Made by a program: the position numbers and the translations under genes. From Rubrivivax sp. (GTDB taxonomy: Bacteria > Pseudomonadota > Gammaproteobacteria > Burkholderiales > Burkholderiaceae_C): a stretch of 64,000 nucleotides of DNA. The stretch is taken from contig JAHBZS010000008.1 of assembly GCA_019635285.1 (NCBI GenBank), forward strand, positions 1 to 64,000, given 5' to 3'. Shown here one piece after another: positions 7,994 through 25,479 of this stretch; the first letter of the stretch is position 1; each line of letters begins with the position of its first letter. Under the pieces are notes generated by a model. That model was given only the letters and a program-made list of their open reading frames with translations, ran no database searches and was not told where the DNA came from.

Positions 7994-8932
7994 ATGAGCA
8001 AGCCCACCACGGGTCCGTTCGAGAAGACGGCCGGCTGGCTGGACTGGTATGCCGGCCCCAGCACGCCGCGCTTCCAGCTGCCGCCGGGCAGCGTCGATGC
8101 GCACTGCCACGTCTTCGGCCCCGGCGCCGAGTTCCCCTACGCGCCGGAACGCAAGTACACGCCCTGCGACGCCAGCAAGGCGCAGCTGTTTGCGCTGCGC
8201 GACCACCTGGGCTTCGCGCGCAACGTCGTCGTGCAGGCCACCTGCCACGGCGCCGACAACCGCGCCATGCTCGATGCCTGCACCGCCAGCGGCGGCAGGG
8301 CGCGCGGCGTGGCCACGGTGCGGCGCAGCGTCAGCGACGCCGAGCTGCAGCAGATGCACCAGGCCGGCGTGCGCGGCGTGCGCTTCAACTTCGTCAAGCG
8401 CCTGGTCGACTTCACGCCCAAGGACGAGCTGATGGAGATCGCCGCGCGCATCGCCCCGCTGGGCTGGCACGTGGTCATCTACTTCGAGGCGGTGGACCTG
8501 CCCGAGCTGTGGGACTTCTTCACCGCGCTGCCCACCACCGTGGTCGTCGACCACATGGGCCGGCCCGACGTGAGCAAGCCGGTCGACGGGCCGGAGTTCG
8601 AGCTCTTCGTCAAGTTCATGCGCGACTATCCCAACGTCTGGAGCAAGGTCAGCTGCCCGGAGCGCCTGAGCGTCACCGGCCCGAAGGCGCTGAACGGCGA
8701 GCAGGCCGCCTACCGCGACGTCGTGCCCTTCGCGCGCCGCATCGTCGAGTCCTTCCCCGACCGCGTGCTCTGGGGCACCGACTGGCCGCACCCGAACCTG
8801 AAGGACCACATGCCCGACGACGGCTTGCTGGTGGACTTCATTCCGCACATCGCACCGACGGCCGAGTTGCAGCGCAAGCTGCTGGTCGACAACCCGATGC
8901 GCCTGTACTGGCCGGAGGAGGCCGCCAAGTGA
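7994..8932 (+). CDS. ligI: 2-pyrone-4,6-dicarboxylate hydrolase
   Basis: A 312-residue amidohydrolase (COG3618) matching LigI, which opens the lactone 2-pyrone-4,6-dicarboxylate to 4-oxalomesaconate. SVDAHCHVFGPGAEFPYAPERKYTP contains the H-x-H pair and the family's N-terminal signature. VRFNFVKRLVDF and VVDHMGRPD lie in the barrel strands, and RVLWGTDWPHPN holds the catalytic Asp of the last strand. The start is preceded by GAGGAGG. Its TGA overlaps the GTG start of the first tannase-family gene (GTGA), indicating translational coupling between the pathway enzyme and the esterase. Confidence 0.93.
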   Translation: MSKPTTGPFEKTAGWLDWYAGPSTPRFQLPPGSVDAHCHVFGPGAEFPYAPERKYTPCDASKAQLFALRDHLGFARNVVVQATCHGADNRAMLDACTASGGRARGVATVRRSVSDAELQQMHQAGVRGVRFNFVKRLVDFTPKDELMEIAARIAPLGWHVVIYFEAVDLPELWDFFTALPTTVVVDHMGRPDVSKPVDGPEFELFVKFMRDYPNVWSKVSCPERLSVTGPKALNGEQAAYRDVVPFARRIVESFPDRVLWGTDWPHPNLKDHMPDDGLLVDFIPHIAPTAELQRKLLVDNPMRLYWPEEAAK

Positions 8933-10575
8933 GGCAGTCCGGCGGCACCCTCGCACTGGCTGCCGCTGCGCTGCTGGCGGGCTGCGCCATGCCCGATTCG
9001 CGCGCGCCGGCGGATGCCGCCGGCGCCGAGACGGCCTGCCGCGAGCTGCCGCAGCGCGCCACCTTGGCGGCCACCACCTTGAACACGCGCTACGTGCCGG
9101 CCGGCATGCGCAACGCCGGCAACCAGCCGGCCGGCCTGCCGCTCGGCGGCCACTGCGTGGTCACCGGCCGCATCGACGCGCGCACCGGCGTCGACGGCAA
9201 GCCCTATGCCACCGGCTTCGAGCTGAGCCTGCCCGACGGCTGGAACGGCCGGCTGCTGTACCTCGGCGGCGGCGGCAACGACGGCACGCTGCGTGACACG
9301 TCCATGTCGTCGTCGATCTCGCTGGCGACGCCGTCGCCGCTGGGCCAGGGCTTCGCCGTGGTGTCCACCGACGCCGGCCACCAGGGCAGCTCGGCCGAGT
9401 TCGGTCTGGACCCGCGTGCGCGCGTCGACCATGCCTTCGACGCGCACCACAAGACCGCGCTGGCCGCACGCGCGCTGGTCCAGCAGCGCTATGGCCGCGT
9501 GCCCGACCACGCGTACTTCTCGGGCTGCTCGGGGGGCGGCCGGCAGGGCATGATGTTCGCGCAGCGCTACCCCGAGCTGTTCGACGGCATCACCGCCGGT
9601 GCGCCGGCGATGCGCGTGGCCAGCGGGGCCACCGTCGCGGCCATGTGGAACAGCCAGCGGCTGCTGGAGATTGCCCCCAAGGACGCCAGCGGCGCACCGA
9701 TCCTGTCGCGCGCGTTCTCGCCGGCCGACCTCGACGTGGTGGCCAAGGGCGTGCTGCAGGCCTGTGACGCCGCCGACGGCGTGGTCGACGGCATGGTGCA
9801 GGCCTTTCCGCAGTGCCGCTTCGACCCGGCGGTGCTGCAGTGCCCACCGGGCCAGGCCCAGGGTTGCCTGAGCGCGCCGCAGGTGTCGGCGCTGAAGTCC
9901 ATTTTCGCCGGCCCGAAGAACAGCGCCGGCCGCGCGCTGTATGCCGGCCAGCCGTGGGACCCGGGCATCGTCGGGCCGAACTGGCGCATGTGGGTGCTGG
10001 GCAGCTCGACCACGCCGCAGCCCGACTCGCGCTATGTGTTCCTGATGGTCGATGCGCTGAAGCACGAGTTCTTCACGCCGCCCGATCCGAGTTTCGACTG
10101 GCGCCGCTTCGACGTCGACCGCGACCCGGCGCGCATGATGTGGTTCTCGGCGCTGTACGACACCTACGAGGACACGCGCCTGGCGGCCTTCCGCGCGCGC
10201 GGCGGCAAGATGCTGTTCGTGCACGGCGTGTCCGACCCGATCTTCTCGGCGCTGGAGCTGCGCGAGTACTACGACGCACTGGCGGCGAACCACGGCGGCG
10301 TGGACCGCGCGCAGGGCTTCGCCCGGGCCTTCTTCGTGCCCGGCATGAACCACTGCTCCGGCGGCCCGGCGACCGACCAGTTCGATTCCATCCAGGCGAT
10401 GGTCGACTGGGTCGAGAAGGGCCAGGCGCCGGAGCGCATCGTCGCCCGCGCGTTGCCCAGCAACGCCTGGTTCCCCAACCGCACGCGCCCGCTGTGCCCG
10501 TACCCGGCGATGGCGCGCTATCGCGGCACCGGCTCGATCGAAGACGCGGCCAGCTTCGAGTGCGTGCGGCCCTGA
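8929..10575 (+). CDS. Tannase/feruloyl esterase family lipoprotein 1
   Basis: A 548-residue alpha/beta hydrolase of the tannase family (tannases, feruloyl esterases, MHETase-like enzymes). It starts at GTG overlapping the ligI stop. The N-terminus is a short lipoprotein signal ending in LLAGC, so the mature enzyme should be lipid-anchored in the envelope. The full CS-D-HC catalytic motif is present: nucleophile Ser in FSGCSGGGRQG, Asp in HGVSDPIFS and His in MNHCSGG, with the two flanking cysteines placed to form the family disulfide. Position between ligI and ligA suggests release of a phenolic acid from esters, for example gallate, ferulate or protocatechuate esters. The exact substrate is open. 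Confidence 0.88.
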   Translation: MRQSGGTLALAAAALLAGCAMPDSRAPADAAGAETACRELPQRATLAATTLNTRYVPAGMRNAGNQPAGLPLGGHCVVTGRIDARTGVDGKPYATGFELSLPDGWNGRLLYLGGGGNDGTLRDTSMSSSISLATPSPLGQGFAVVSTDAGHQGSSAEFGLDPRARVDHAFDAHHKTALAARALVQQRYGRVPDHAYFSGCSGGGRQGMMFAQRYPELFDGITAGAPAMRVASGATVAAMWNSQRLLEIAPKDASGAPILSRAFSPADLDVVAKGVLQACDAADGVVDGMVQAFPQCRFDPAVLQCPPGQAQGCLSAPQVSALKSIFAGPKNSAGRALYAGQPWDPGIVGPNWRMWVLGSSTTPQPDSRYVFLMVDALKHEFFTPPDPSFDWRRFDVDRDPARMMWFSALYDTYEDTRLAAFRARGGKMLFVHGVSDPIFSALELREYYDALAANHGGVDRAQGFARAFFVPGMNHCSGGPATDQFDSIQAMVDWVEKGQAPERIVARALPSNAWFPNRTRPLCPYPAMARYRGTGSIEDAASFECVRP

Positions 10576-10586
10576 CCCCCATTCCC

Positions 10587-12314
10587 ATGACGAACAAGCC
10601 CATGACCGACCGTCCACCGATGTCACCGAAGCTCCTGGCCGCGCTGGCAGCCGCGGCGGCCCTGCTGGCCGGCTGCGCCAGCCCGCCCAGCGGCCCGCTG
10701 CTCGGCGGCGACCCGAAGGCGGCCTGCGAGGCGCTGGCCGGCGCGCGCATTGCGCCCGAGCAGATCGTCGCGTCCGGCGTGGGCAGCGGCGCGGCGACCA
10801 TCGACAGCGCCACCTTGATGGCGGCGGCGCCGCTGGCGGTGGCCGAACGCGGCCCGACGCCGGCCGCGCTGATCACGCCCGCCGTGCCGTCCTACTGCAA
10901 GCTGCTCGGCCGCATCGCGCCGGTGGATGCCAAGGCGCCGCCCATCCTGTTCCAGGTGAACCTGCCCACGCAGTGGAACGGACGCTCGGTGCAGTACGGC
11001 GGCGGCGGCTTCAACGGCGTGCTCATCAGCGGCCTGTCGCTGCTGCCGGCGCAGCGCTACGACACGCCCGCGCCGCTGGCGCAGGGCTATGTCACCGTCG
11101 GCACCGATTCGGGCCACCAGAACCAACCGAACACGCCGCCGCAGGCCTTTGCGCTGAACGACGAGGCGCTGGTGAACTTCGCGCATGCGTCGTACAAGAA
11201 GGTGCGCGACGTGTCGGTCGAACTGATGAAGCGCGCCTACGGCCGCGCGCCGGAGAAGATGTACTTCGTCGGCAGCTCGGAGGGCGGGCGCGAGGGGCTG
11301 ACCATGGCGCAGCGCTACCCCGAGGCCTTCGACGGCATCTTCAGCCGTGTGCCGGTGATCAACTGGACCGCGCTGCAGTTCGCCGGCACGCGCAACGGCC
11401 TGGCGAGCATGGGCGACGCCTGGATCCGTCCGCCGCTGGCCAAGCTCGTCGGCGACGCGGTGCTGGCCGCCTGCGACCAGGCCGACGGCCTGAGCGACGG
11501 CATCGTCTCCAACCCCAAGGACTGCCTGCGCCGGGTGGACGTGACGCGGCTGCGCTGCGCCGGCGCGCCCAACGACGGCTGCCTGAGCGACGCGCAGATC
11601 AACGCCATCAAGACGCTGCATGCGCCGGTCCGCTTCGACTTCGACCTGGCCCATGGCGTGCGCGAATATCCGGGCTACGGCGTGTCCGGCGAAGCCGCGC
11701 CGGCCAATGGCCCGACGGGCGGCTGGATGGCCTGGTGGTCGGGCCGTGCGGCGCCGGTGGTGCCGCCGCTGCCGGACAACGGCATCGCCTGGTTCTACGG
11801 CAGCGGCGCGATCCAGTACTTCTATGCCCGCGACCCCAACTTCGACGTGCGCAAGACCGACCCCAATGCGCTGAAGCCGCGGGTGCTGGAGGTGTCGGCG
11901 CTGATGGATTCCACCAACCCCGACCTGTCGGCCTTCCACGCGCGCGGCGGCAAGCTCATCGTGCTGGAGAACATGTCCGACTTTGCGCAGAGCCCCTATG
12001 CCGGCATCGCCTACGTCGACCGCGTGGTGCAGCGCATGGGGCCGGGGCGCGTCAACGAGTTCCTGCGCCTGTATACCGCGCCGGGCGTGGACCACGTCGG
12101 CGCCGGCGCACCGGGCAACGTCGACCTGCTGGCGGCGCTGACGGCGTGGGTGGAGCGCGGCCGTGCGCCGGGCGAGCTGCAGCTGGTGGAACAGGAGACG
12201 AAGGCGCCCTTCGCCGTGAAGCGCGCGCGCCCGCTGTGCGAATGGCCCCGGTACACCCAGTACAAGGGCGGGGACGTCAACGCGGCGTCCAGCTTCGAAT
12301 GCAAGGGGGATTGA
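10587..12314 (+). CDS. Tannase/feruloyl esterase family lipoprotein 2 (lacks the Cys pair)
   Basis: A 575-residue tannase-family protein with lipoprotein signal (LLAGCASPP) after an N-terminal extension; a start at the third methionine is also possible. It is a divergent paralogue of the preceding gene. The nucleophile is in VGSSEGGREG, the Asp in ENMSDFAQS and the His in GVDHVGAG, so the Ser-Asp-His triad is kept. Both cysteines of the CS-D-HC motif are replaced (Cys before Ser by Ser, Cys after His by Val), so the disulfide linking the two catalytic loops is absent. It lies 11 bp after tannase 1 and 2 bp before ligA. Confidence 0.87.
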   Translation: MTNKPMTDRPPMSPKLLAALAAAAALLAGCASPPSGPLLGGDPKAACEALAGARIAPEQIVASGVGSGAATIDSATLMAAAPLAVAERGPTPAALITPAVPSYCKLLGRIAPVDAKAPPILFQVNLPTQWNGRSVQYGGGGFNGVLISGLSLLPAQRYDTPAPLAQGYVTVGTDSGHQNQPNTPPQAFALNDEALVNFAHASYKKVRDVSVELMKRAYGRAPEKMYFVGSSEGGREGLTMAQRYPEAFDGIFSRVPVINWTALQFAGTRNGLASMGDAWIRPPLAKLVGDAVLAACDQADGLSDGIVSNPKDCLRRVDVTRLRCAGAPNDGCLSDAQINAIKTLHAPVRFDFDLAHGVREYPGYGVSGEAAPANGPTGGWMAWWSGRAAPVVPPLPDNGIAWFYGSGAIQYFYARDPNFDVRKTDPNALKPRVLEVSALMDSTNPDLSAFHARGGKLIVLENMSDFAQSPYAGIAYVDRVVQRMGPGRVNEFLRLYTAPGVDHVGAGAPGNVDLLAALTAWVERGRAPGELQLVEQETKAPFAVKRARPLCEWPRYTQYKGGDVNAASSFECKGD

Positions 12315-12316
12315 CC

Positions 12317-14558
<2,242 letters not shown>

Positions 14559-14560
14559 AC

Positions 14561-15562
14561 ATGCAGGCACGCCGCATTGGCCCGTTCACCGTCTCGGCGG
14601 TGAGCCTGGGTTGCATGAACCTGAGCCATGCCTACGGCGCGCCGCCGCCGCCGGCACAGGCCGAGGCGCTGCTGCATCGTGCGCTGGACCTGGGCGTGAC
14701 GATGCTCGACACCGCGGCGCTGTACGGCTTTGGCGCCAACGAGACGCTGCTCGGCCGGGCGCTGAAGGGCCAGCGCCATCGCTTCGTGCTGGCCAGCAAG
14801 GGCGGCATGGCGGGCGTGACGTCGGCCGACGGCGTCAAGCGCGTCATCGACGGCCGGCCCGAAGCCCTGCGCCGCAATTGCGAGGACAGCCTGCAGCGCC
14901 TGCAGGTCGAGACCATCGACCTGTACTACCTGCACCGCTGGGACAAGACGGTGCCGATCGAGGAGTCGGTGGGCGCGATGGCCGACCTGGTGCGCGCCGG
15001 CAAGGTGCGAGCGCTGGGCCTGTCGGAGGTGTCGGCCGCCACCTTGCGCCGCGCCCACGCGGTGCATCCGATCGTCGCCGTGCAGTCCGAATACTCGCTG
15101 TGGAGCCGCAACGTCGAGATCGGCGTGCTGCAGGCCTGCCGGGAGATCGGCGCGTCGCTGGTGGCCTTCAGCCCGACCGCGCGCGCCTTCCTGACCGGCA
15201 CGCTGCGCGACGTGGCCACGCTGGATGCCAAGGACATCCGCCGCGGCATGCCGCGCTTCCAGCCGGAGCACTATGCGCGCAACCTGAAGCTGCTGGACGG
15301 CTACGCGCAGATCGCGCGCGACGCCGGCTGCAGCATGGCCCAGCTGGCCATCGCCTGGGTGCTGTCGCGCGGCGAGCAGGTGGTGGCGCTGCCCGGCACC
15401 ACGAGCATCGCGCATCTGCAAGAGGACCTGGGCGCCGCCAAGCTGACGCTGACGCCCGACGTGCTGCAGCGGCTGGACGCGTTGATCAACCGCGACACCG
15501 TCAGCGGCGCGCGCTACAACCCGGCCACGCAGGCCGAGGTGGACACCGAAGAATTCGCCTGA
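14561..15562 (+). CDS. Aldo/keto reductase
   Basis: A 333-residue aldo/keto reductase. The catalytic tetrad is visible: Asp and Tyr in MLDTAALYGFGANE, Lys in VLASKGG and His in YYLHRWD. The cofactor-binding C-terminal part carries LPGTTSIAHLQEDLGA, consistent with NADPH. Closest in form to the YajO/GLR-type AKRs that accept small aldehydes. It starts 2 bp after ligC at the end of the lig operon. No step of the 4,5-cleavage pathway needs it, so it may reduce phenolic aldehydes such as vanillin or protocatechualdehyde; that is inference. Confidence 0.9.
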   Translation: MQARRIGPFTVSAVSLGCMNLSHAYGAPPPPAQAEALLHRALDLGVTMLDTAALYGFGANETLLGRALKGQRHRFVLASKGGMAGVTSADGVKRVIDGRPEALRRNCEDSLQRLQVETIDLYYLHRWDKTVPIEESVGAMADLVRAGKVRALGLSEVSAATLRRAHAVHPIVAVQSEYSLWSRNVEIGVLQACREIGASLVAFSPTARAFLTGTLRDVATLDAKDIRRGMPRFQPEHYARNLKLLDGYAQIARDAGCSMAQLAIAWVLSRGEQVVALPGTTSIAHLQEDLGAAKLTLTPDVLQRLDALINRDTVSGARYNPATQAEVDTEEFA

Positions 15563-15566
15563 AGGC

Positions 15567-16289
15567 TCAGGCGGCGGCCTTCTTGTCCTTGGCCTTTTCG
15601 GGGTGGAAGCTGTCGTAGCGCTGCTGCATGCGGCGCAGCGTCAGCACGCCGTTGAACACCAGCGCGACCATGCACAGGATGAGCAGGCCGACCAGCGCCT
15701 TCTCGGCCGTGAAGTTGCCCTGGCGGTTGGCGGCGTACGAGCCGACGATCAGCACCAGGATGACCAGGTTGGCGACCACGTTGGCCGTCTTCGGCAGCAC
15801 GAAGCGCAGCGTGCCGAAGCCGGCCAGCTGGTACAGCATGAAGGGCAGGATCGCCGCCGCCGGGATCAGCTCCGAGATGCCCAGCACCACGTCGGTGGAA
15901 CTGACCGCCGGGTCGTGCAGCAGCTTGCTGTTGGCCAGCTCGTGGAACAGCGTGGGCACCGCGGTGAGCAGCGGCACCACCGCCAGCAGCTCCAGCACCA
16001 GGCAACCGCACCACACGCCGATGCGCGAGGCCGGGTCGGCGCCGGCGCCATCGGAGCCCGAACCGATGAAGATCACTGCCACCACGGCCGACATGCTGGC
16101 CAGCATCAGCAGCTCGACGCTGATGCCGAAGCCGGTGGGCTCGCCCACCTTCAGCAGCAGCAGCGCCAGGAAGCCCGGCGTGTAGAACATGATGCGGCAG
16201 GCACGCGCCCAGACGCGCGCGTCACGCTCCGGCGGCAGCACCGGCAGGGGCTGGCCGTCCGTACCGGTGGTGGCCCGATCCTTGGACAT
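15567..16289 (-). CDS. Hypothetical multi-span membrane protein
   Basis: A 240-residue integral membrane protein of no family I recognise. After a charged N-terminal 30 residues come about six hydrophobic segments, including RIMFYTPGFLALLLLKVG, LLMLASMSAVVAVIFIGSG, IGVWCGCLVLELLAVVPLLTAVP, LIPAAAILPFMLYQLAGF, NVVANLVILVLIVGSYA and VGLLILCMVALVFNGVLTL. The tail is a lysine-rich FHPEKAKDKKAAA. The start at 16289 is supported by GAGGAG 6 bases upstream. The gene is convergent with the aldo/keto reductase, ending 4 bp from it, and marks the right boundary of the lig cluster. Confidence 0.75.
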   Translation of the reverse strand: MSKDRATTGTDGQPLPVLPPERDARVWARACRIMFYTPGFLALLLLKVGEPTGFGISVELLMLASMSAVVAVIFIGSGSDGAGADPASRIGVWCGCLVLELLAVVPLLTAVPTLFHELANSKLLHDPAVSSTDVVLGISELIPAAAILPFMLYQLAGFGTLRFVLPKTANVVANLVILVLIVGSYAANRQGNFTAEKALVGLLILCMVALVFNGVLTLRRMQQRYDSFHPEKAKDKKAAA

Positions 16290-16338
16290 GGGGGCTCCTC
16301 TTTTGTGGCTTTTCTTGCAGTGCGCGGGCGAAACGCTA

Positions 16339-17373
16339 TCACAGCGCCACGGCGAACACCGGCACCGGCGCCGCCTTGCCCTTGAGCTGCACGCCACCCA
16401 GGGATTCCAGGCCCTGCGTGCCCTGCGGCAGTTCGGCGGCGGTGGCGCCGTCGATGAGGATCGGCCGGCCGGCCTCCTTGGTGTAGGCCTCCAGCCGGGC
16501 GGCCAGGTTGACCGCATCGCCGATGCAGGTGTAGGTGGCGCGCGAGTGCGTGCCGGTATAGCCGGCGATCATGTCGCCGGTGGCGATGCCCACGCCGATG
16601 CGCAGCGCCGCCTTGCCCACGGCCTCGCGCTCGACATTCAGCAGCGCGATCAGCTCGATCATCTCGCGCGCGGCACGCACCGCGCAGGCGCAGGGGTCCT
16701 CCAGCGGCAGCGGCGCGCCGAAGATCGACATCAGCCCATCGCCGACCATCTGGTTGACGACGCCGCCGCAGCCGGTGATGGCGTCGAACATCAGCGTGTA
16801 GAAGGTGTTCAGCAGCTCGATGGTTTCTTCCGGCGACTGCGATTCGGTGATCGAGGTGAAGCCGCGGATGTCGCAGAACATCACCGTGCCGGCGATGCGC
16901 TTGCCGCCCAGCGCGAAGCCGCTGCGCTGCAGGTCCTCGGCCACCTCGCTGGTGGCGAAGCGGCGCACCAGCTCCTTCTGCTGGTCGCGCAGGCGCTTCT
17001 TCTCCAGGCTGGAGCCGACGCGCGCCTTCAGTAGCACCGGGTTCACCGGCTTGGGCAGGTAGTCGTCGGCGCCCAGCTCGATGCAGCGCGCGACATGGGT
17101 CACGCCTTCCAGCGAGCTGGTCACGATCACCGGCAGGTCGCGCAGCTGCAGGTCGGCCACCAGGTGCTCCAGCAGTTCGAAGCCCGTCATCTCGGGCATC
17201 TCCATGTCCAGCAGCAGCAGGTCGAAGCTTTCGCGGCGCAGCATCTCCAGCGCGACGCGGCCGTTCTCGGCGCTGGCCACGCGGTGGCCCAGCTGCTCCA
17301 GGCTGCGCGACAGCAACAGCCGGTTGACCTTGTTGTCGTCGGCCACCAGCAGGTAGGCGCCGCGCTCAGCCAC
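16339..17373 (-). CDS. Response regulator with class III adenylate/guanylate cyclase domain
   Basis: A 344-residue receiver-cyclase protein. Residues about 5-120 are a receiver (LLVADDNKVNR, phospho-acceptor Asp in LLLLDMEMPEMTG, Lys in YLPKPV). Residues about 160-340 are a class III nucleotide cyclase: the metal Asp residues are in MFCDIRGFTS and QMVGDGLMSIFG, and CIGDAVNLAARLEAYTK carries the conserved Asn and Arg. The purine-reading Lys usually found two residues before the GD motif (NKxxGD) is Gln here, so ATP or GTP preference is uncertain. The GTG start overlaps the Hpt stop and has CAGGAG upstream. It is the output of the kinase-Hpt relay encoded upstream. Confidence 0.85.
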   Translation of the reverse strand: MAERGAYLLVADDNKVNRLLLSRSLEQLGHRVASAENGRVALEMLRRESFDLLLLDMEMPEMTGFELLEHLVADLQLRDLPVIVTSSLEGVTHVARCIELGADDYLPKPVNPVLLKARVGSSLEKKRLRDQQKELVRRFATSEVAEDLQRSGFALGGKRIAGTVMFCDIRGFTSITESQSPEETIELLNTFYTLMFDAITGCGGVVNQMVGDGLMSIFGAPLPLEDPCACAVRAAREMIELIALLNVEREAVGKAALRIGVGIATGDMIAGYTGTHSRATYTCIGDAVNLAARLEAYTKEAGRPILIDGATAAELPQGTQGLESLGGVQLKGKAAPVPVFAVAL

Positions 17374-17701
17374 GGCAACGCTCCTGCAGCGCGGCGGCCG
17401 CGCGCTCGTATTCGGCCTGCAGCGCGTCGATGCGCGTGCCGTCGCTGACCAGCCCGCCGAGTTCCAGCGCGCGGGCCATCTCGCCCAGGCGCAGCGCGCC
17501 GAAGGTCTGGCTGTTGGACTTGAGCGAATGCGCGGCGCGGCGGAAGCGCTCCGCCGAAGCCTCGGCCAGCGCACTGCGCAGCTCGGCCAGCATCTGCGGC
17601 GCCTCCTCGAGGAAGGTGCCCACCAGCTCGCCGACGAAGTCCGCGCCGGCGGTGTCCTGCAGTTCGGCAAAGGTGGCGGCGTCGATCGGGTCGTCGGTCA
17701 T
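17366..17701 (-). CDS. Hpt domain phosphotransfer protein
   Basis: A 111-residue histidine phosphotransfer protein consisting of the four-helix Hpt bundle only. The phosphorylated His lies in [28 protein letters not shown], a clear Hpt signature (AHxLKxxS). It sits between the giant hybrid kinase (1 bp between kinase stop and Hpt start) and the receiver-cyclase gene, which it overlaps by 8 bases. The order kinase-receiver-Hpt-receiver is that of a four-step phosphorelay. Some related systems carry the Hpt as the C-terminal domain of the kinase; here it is a separate protein. Confidence 0.9.
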   Translation of the reverse strand: MTDDPIDAATFAELQDTAGADFVGELVGTFLEEAPQMLAELRSALAEASAERFRRAAHSLKSNSQTFGALRLGEMARALELGGLVSDGTRIDALQAEYERAAAALQERCRG

Positions 17702-17702
17702 G

Positions 17703-24383
<6,681 letters not shown>

Positions 24384-24459
24384 CGTGGATCTCGGGCTTC
24401 GGCGGGGAACGCATGCTACAGGGGCTTGGCGCCAAAATGCGCGCCGTGGAGGACGCTGC

Positions 24460-25443
24460 ATGACCCCGATCCTGACCCGCCGTGGCGCGCTGCGTCTGGC
24501 CGCAGCCTGGCCGCTGGCCGGCACGCTGCCGTTGCGCGCACAAGCGGTTTTTCCCGAACGCCCGATCACCGTGATCGTGCCCTTCGGCCCCGGCGGCATC
24601 GCCGACCTGACGGCGCGTACCGTGACGCAGGCCATGAGCACGACGCTGAAGGTGCCGATGGTCGTCGACAACCGGCCCAGCGCCGGCAGCATCGTCGGCA
24701 GCGCGGCGGTGGCGCAGGCCGCGCCGGACGGCTACACGCTGCTGCTGATGAGCAACGCCAACGCGGTGAGCGCGGGGCTGTTCAAGAAGCTGCCCTTCGA
24801 CGTGCAGAAGGACTTTGCGCCGGTGGGCCTGCTGGGCGTGTTCGACCTGGCGCTGTTCGTCGCCGCGGATTCCAGGCTGAAGAGCGTGCGCGACGTGCTC
24901 GCCGAGGCCAAGGCCCGCCCGGGCAAGCTGACCATCGGTACCATCGCCGTGGGCAGCACGCAGCACCTGTCGGCGGAGCTGTTCAAGGCGCGCACCGGCA
25001 TCGACGCGCTGATCGTGCCCTACAAGGGCTCGCCGGCGGTGCTGACCGCGCTGCGTGCCGGCGAGATCGACGTCGCCTTCGAGATCCTCGGCCCGATGCT
25101 GCCGCAGCTGCAGGCCAAGGTGGTGCGCGCGCTGGCCGTGACCTCCGACCGCCGCTTCGCCGCGCTGCCCGAGGTGCCGACGATGCGCGAGGCGGGGGTG
25201 GCCGACTACGAGGTGGCCTCATGGAACGCGCTGGCCGCGCCGGCAAAGACGCCGCCGGCGGTGATCGAGCGCCTCAACGCCGCCGCCAACGACGCGCTGA
25301 AGACCCCCGCGGTGCAAGAGCGGCTGCTGGCGTTGGGCGTGCGCGCGCAGGGCGGCACGCCGCCGCAGCTGCAGCTGCTGCTGGCGCGCGAGCTGCGGCA
25401 TTGGGGCGAGGTCATCCGCGCCGCAAAGATCGAGCCCGAATGA
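24460..25443 (+). CDS. Tripartite tricarboxylate transporter family receptor (Bug/TctC)
   Basis: A 327-residue periplasmic receptor of the Bug family. The N-terminus [16 protein letters not shown] is a secretion signal with a twin-arginine pair, ending near LRAQA. The mature part begins [23 protein letters not shown], the carboxylate-binding loop, and contains [27 protein letters not shown] and [18 protein letters not shown], both family hallmarks. GGAGG precedes the start. No TctA/TctB membrane genes are nearby, as is usual for Bug receptors in Burkholderiales. The adjacent LysR gene is probably its regulator. Confidence 0.9.
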   Translation: MTPILTRRGALRLAAAWPLAGTLPLRAQAVFPERPITVIVPFGPGGIADLTARTVTQAMSTTLKVPMVVDNRPSAGSIVGSAAVAQAAPDGYTLLLMSNANAVSAGLFKKLPFDVQKDFAPVGLLGVFDLALFVAADSRLKSVRDVLAEAKARPGKLTIGTIAVGSTQHLSAELFKARTGIDALIVPYKGSPAVLTALRAGEIDVAFEILGPMLPQLQAKVVRALAVTSDRRFAALPEVPTMREAGVADYEVASWNALAAPAKTPPAVIERLNAAANDALKTPAVQERLLALGVRAQGGTPPQLQLLLARELRHWGEVIRAAKIEPE

Positions 25444-25479
25444 GCGCGCAGCGGGCCAGGCGTTGCGGGTGACGGTGGC

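Noticed and set aside
8929-10575. Calling the first tannase-family protein an MHETase
   Set aside because: The catalytic motif is shared by the whole family, and specificity residues of MHETase cannot be judged without an alignment.
8710-10626. A 638-codon open frame on the minus strand across the first tannase-family gene
   Set aside because: Low-complexity Arg/His/Ala translation with no recognisable motif; the plus strand has a complete catalytic motif and lipoprotein signal.
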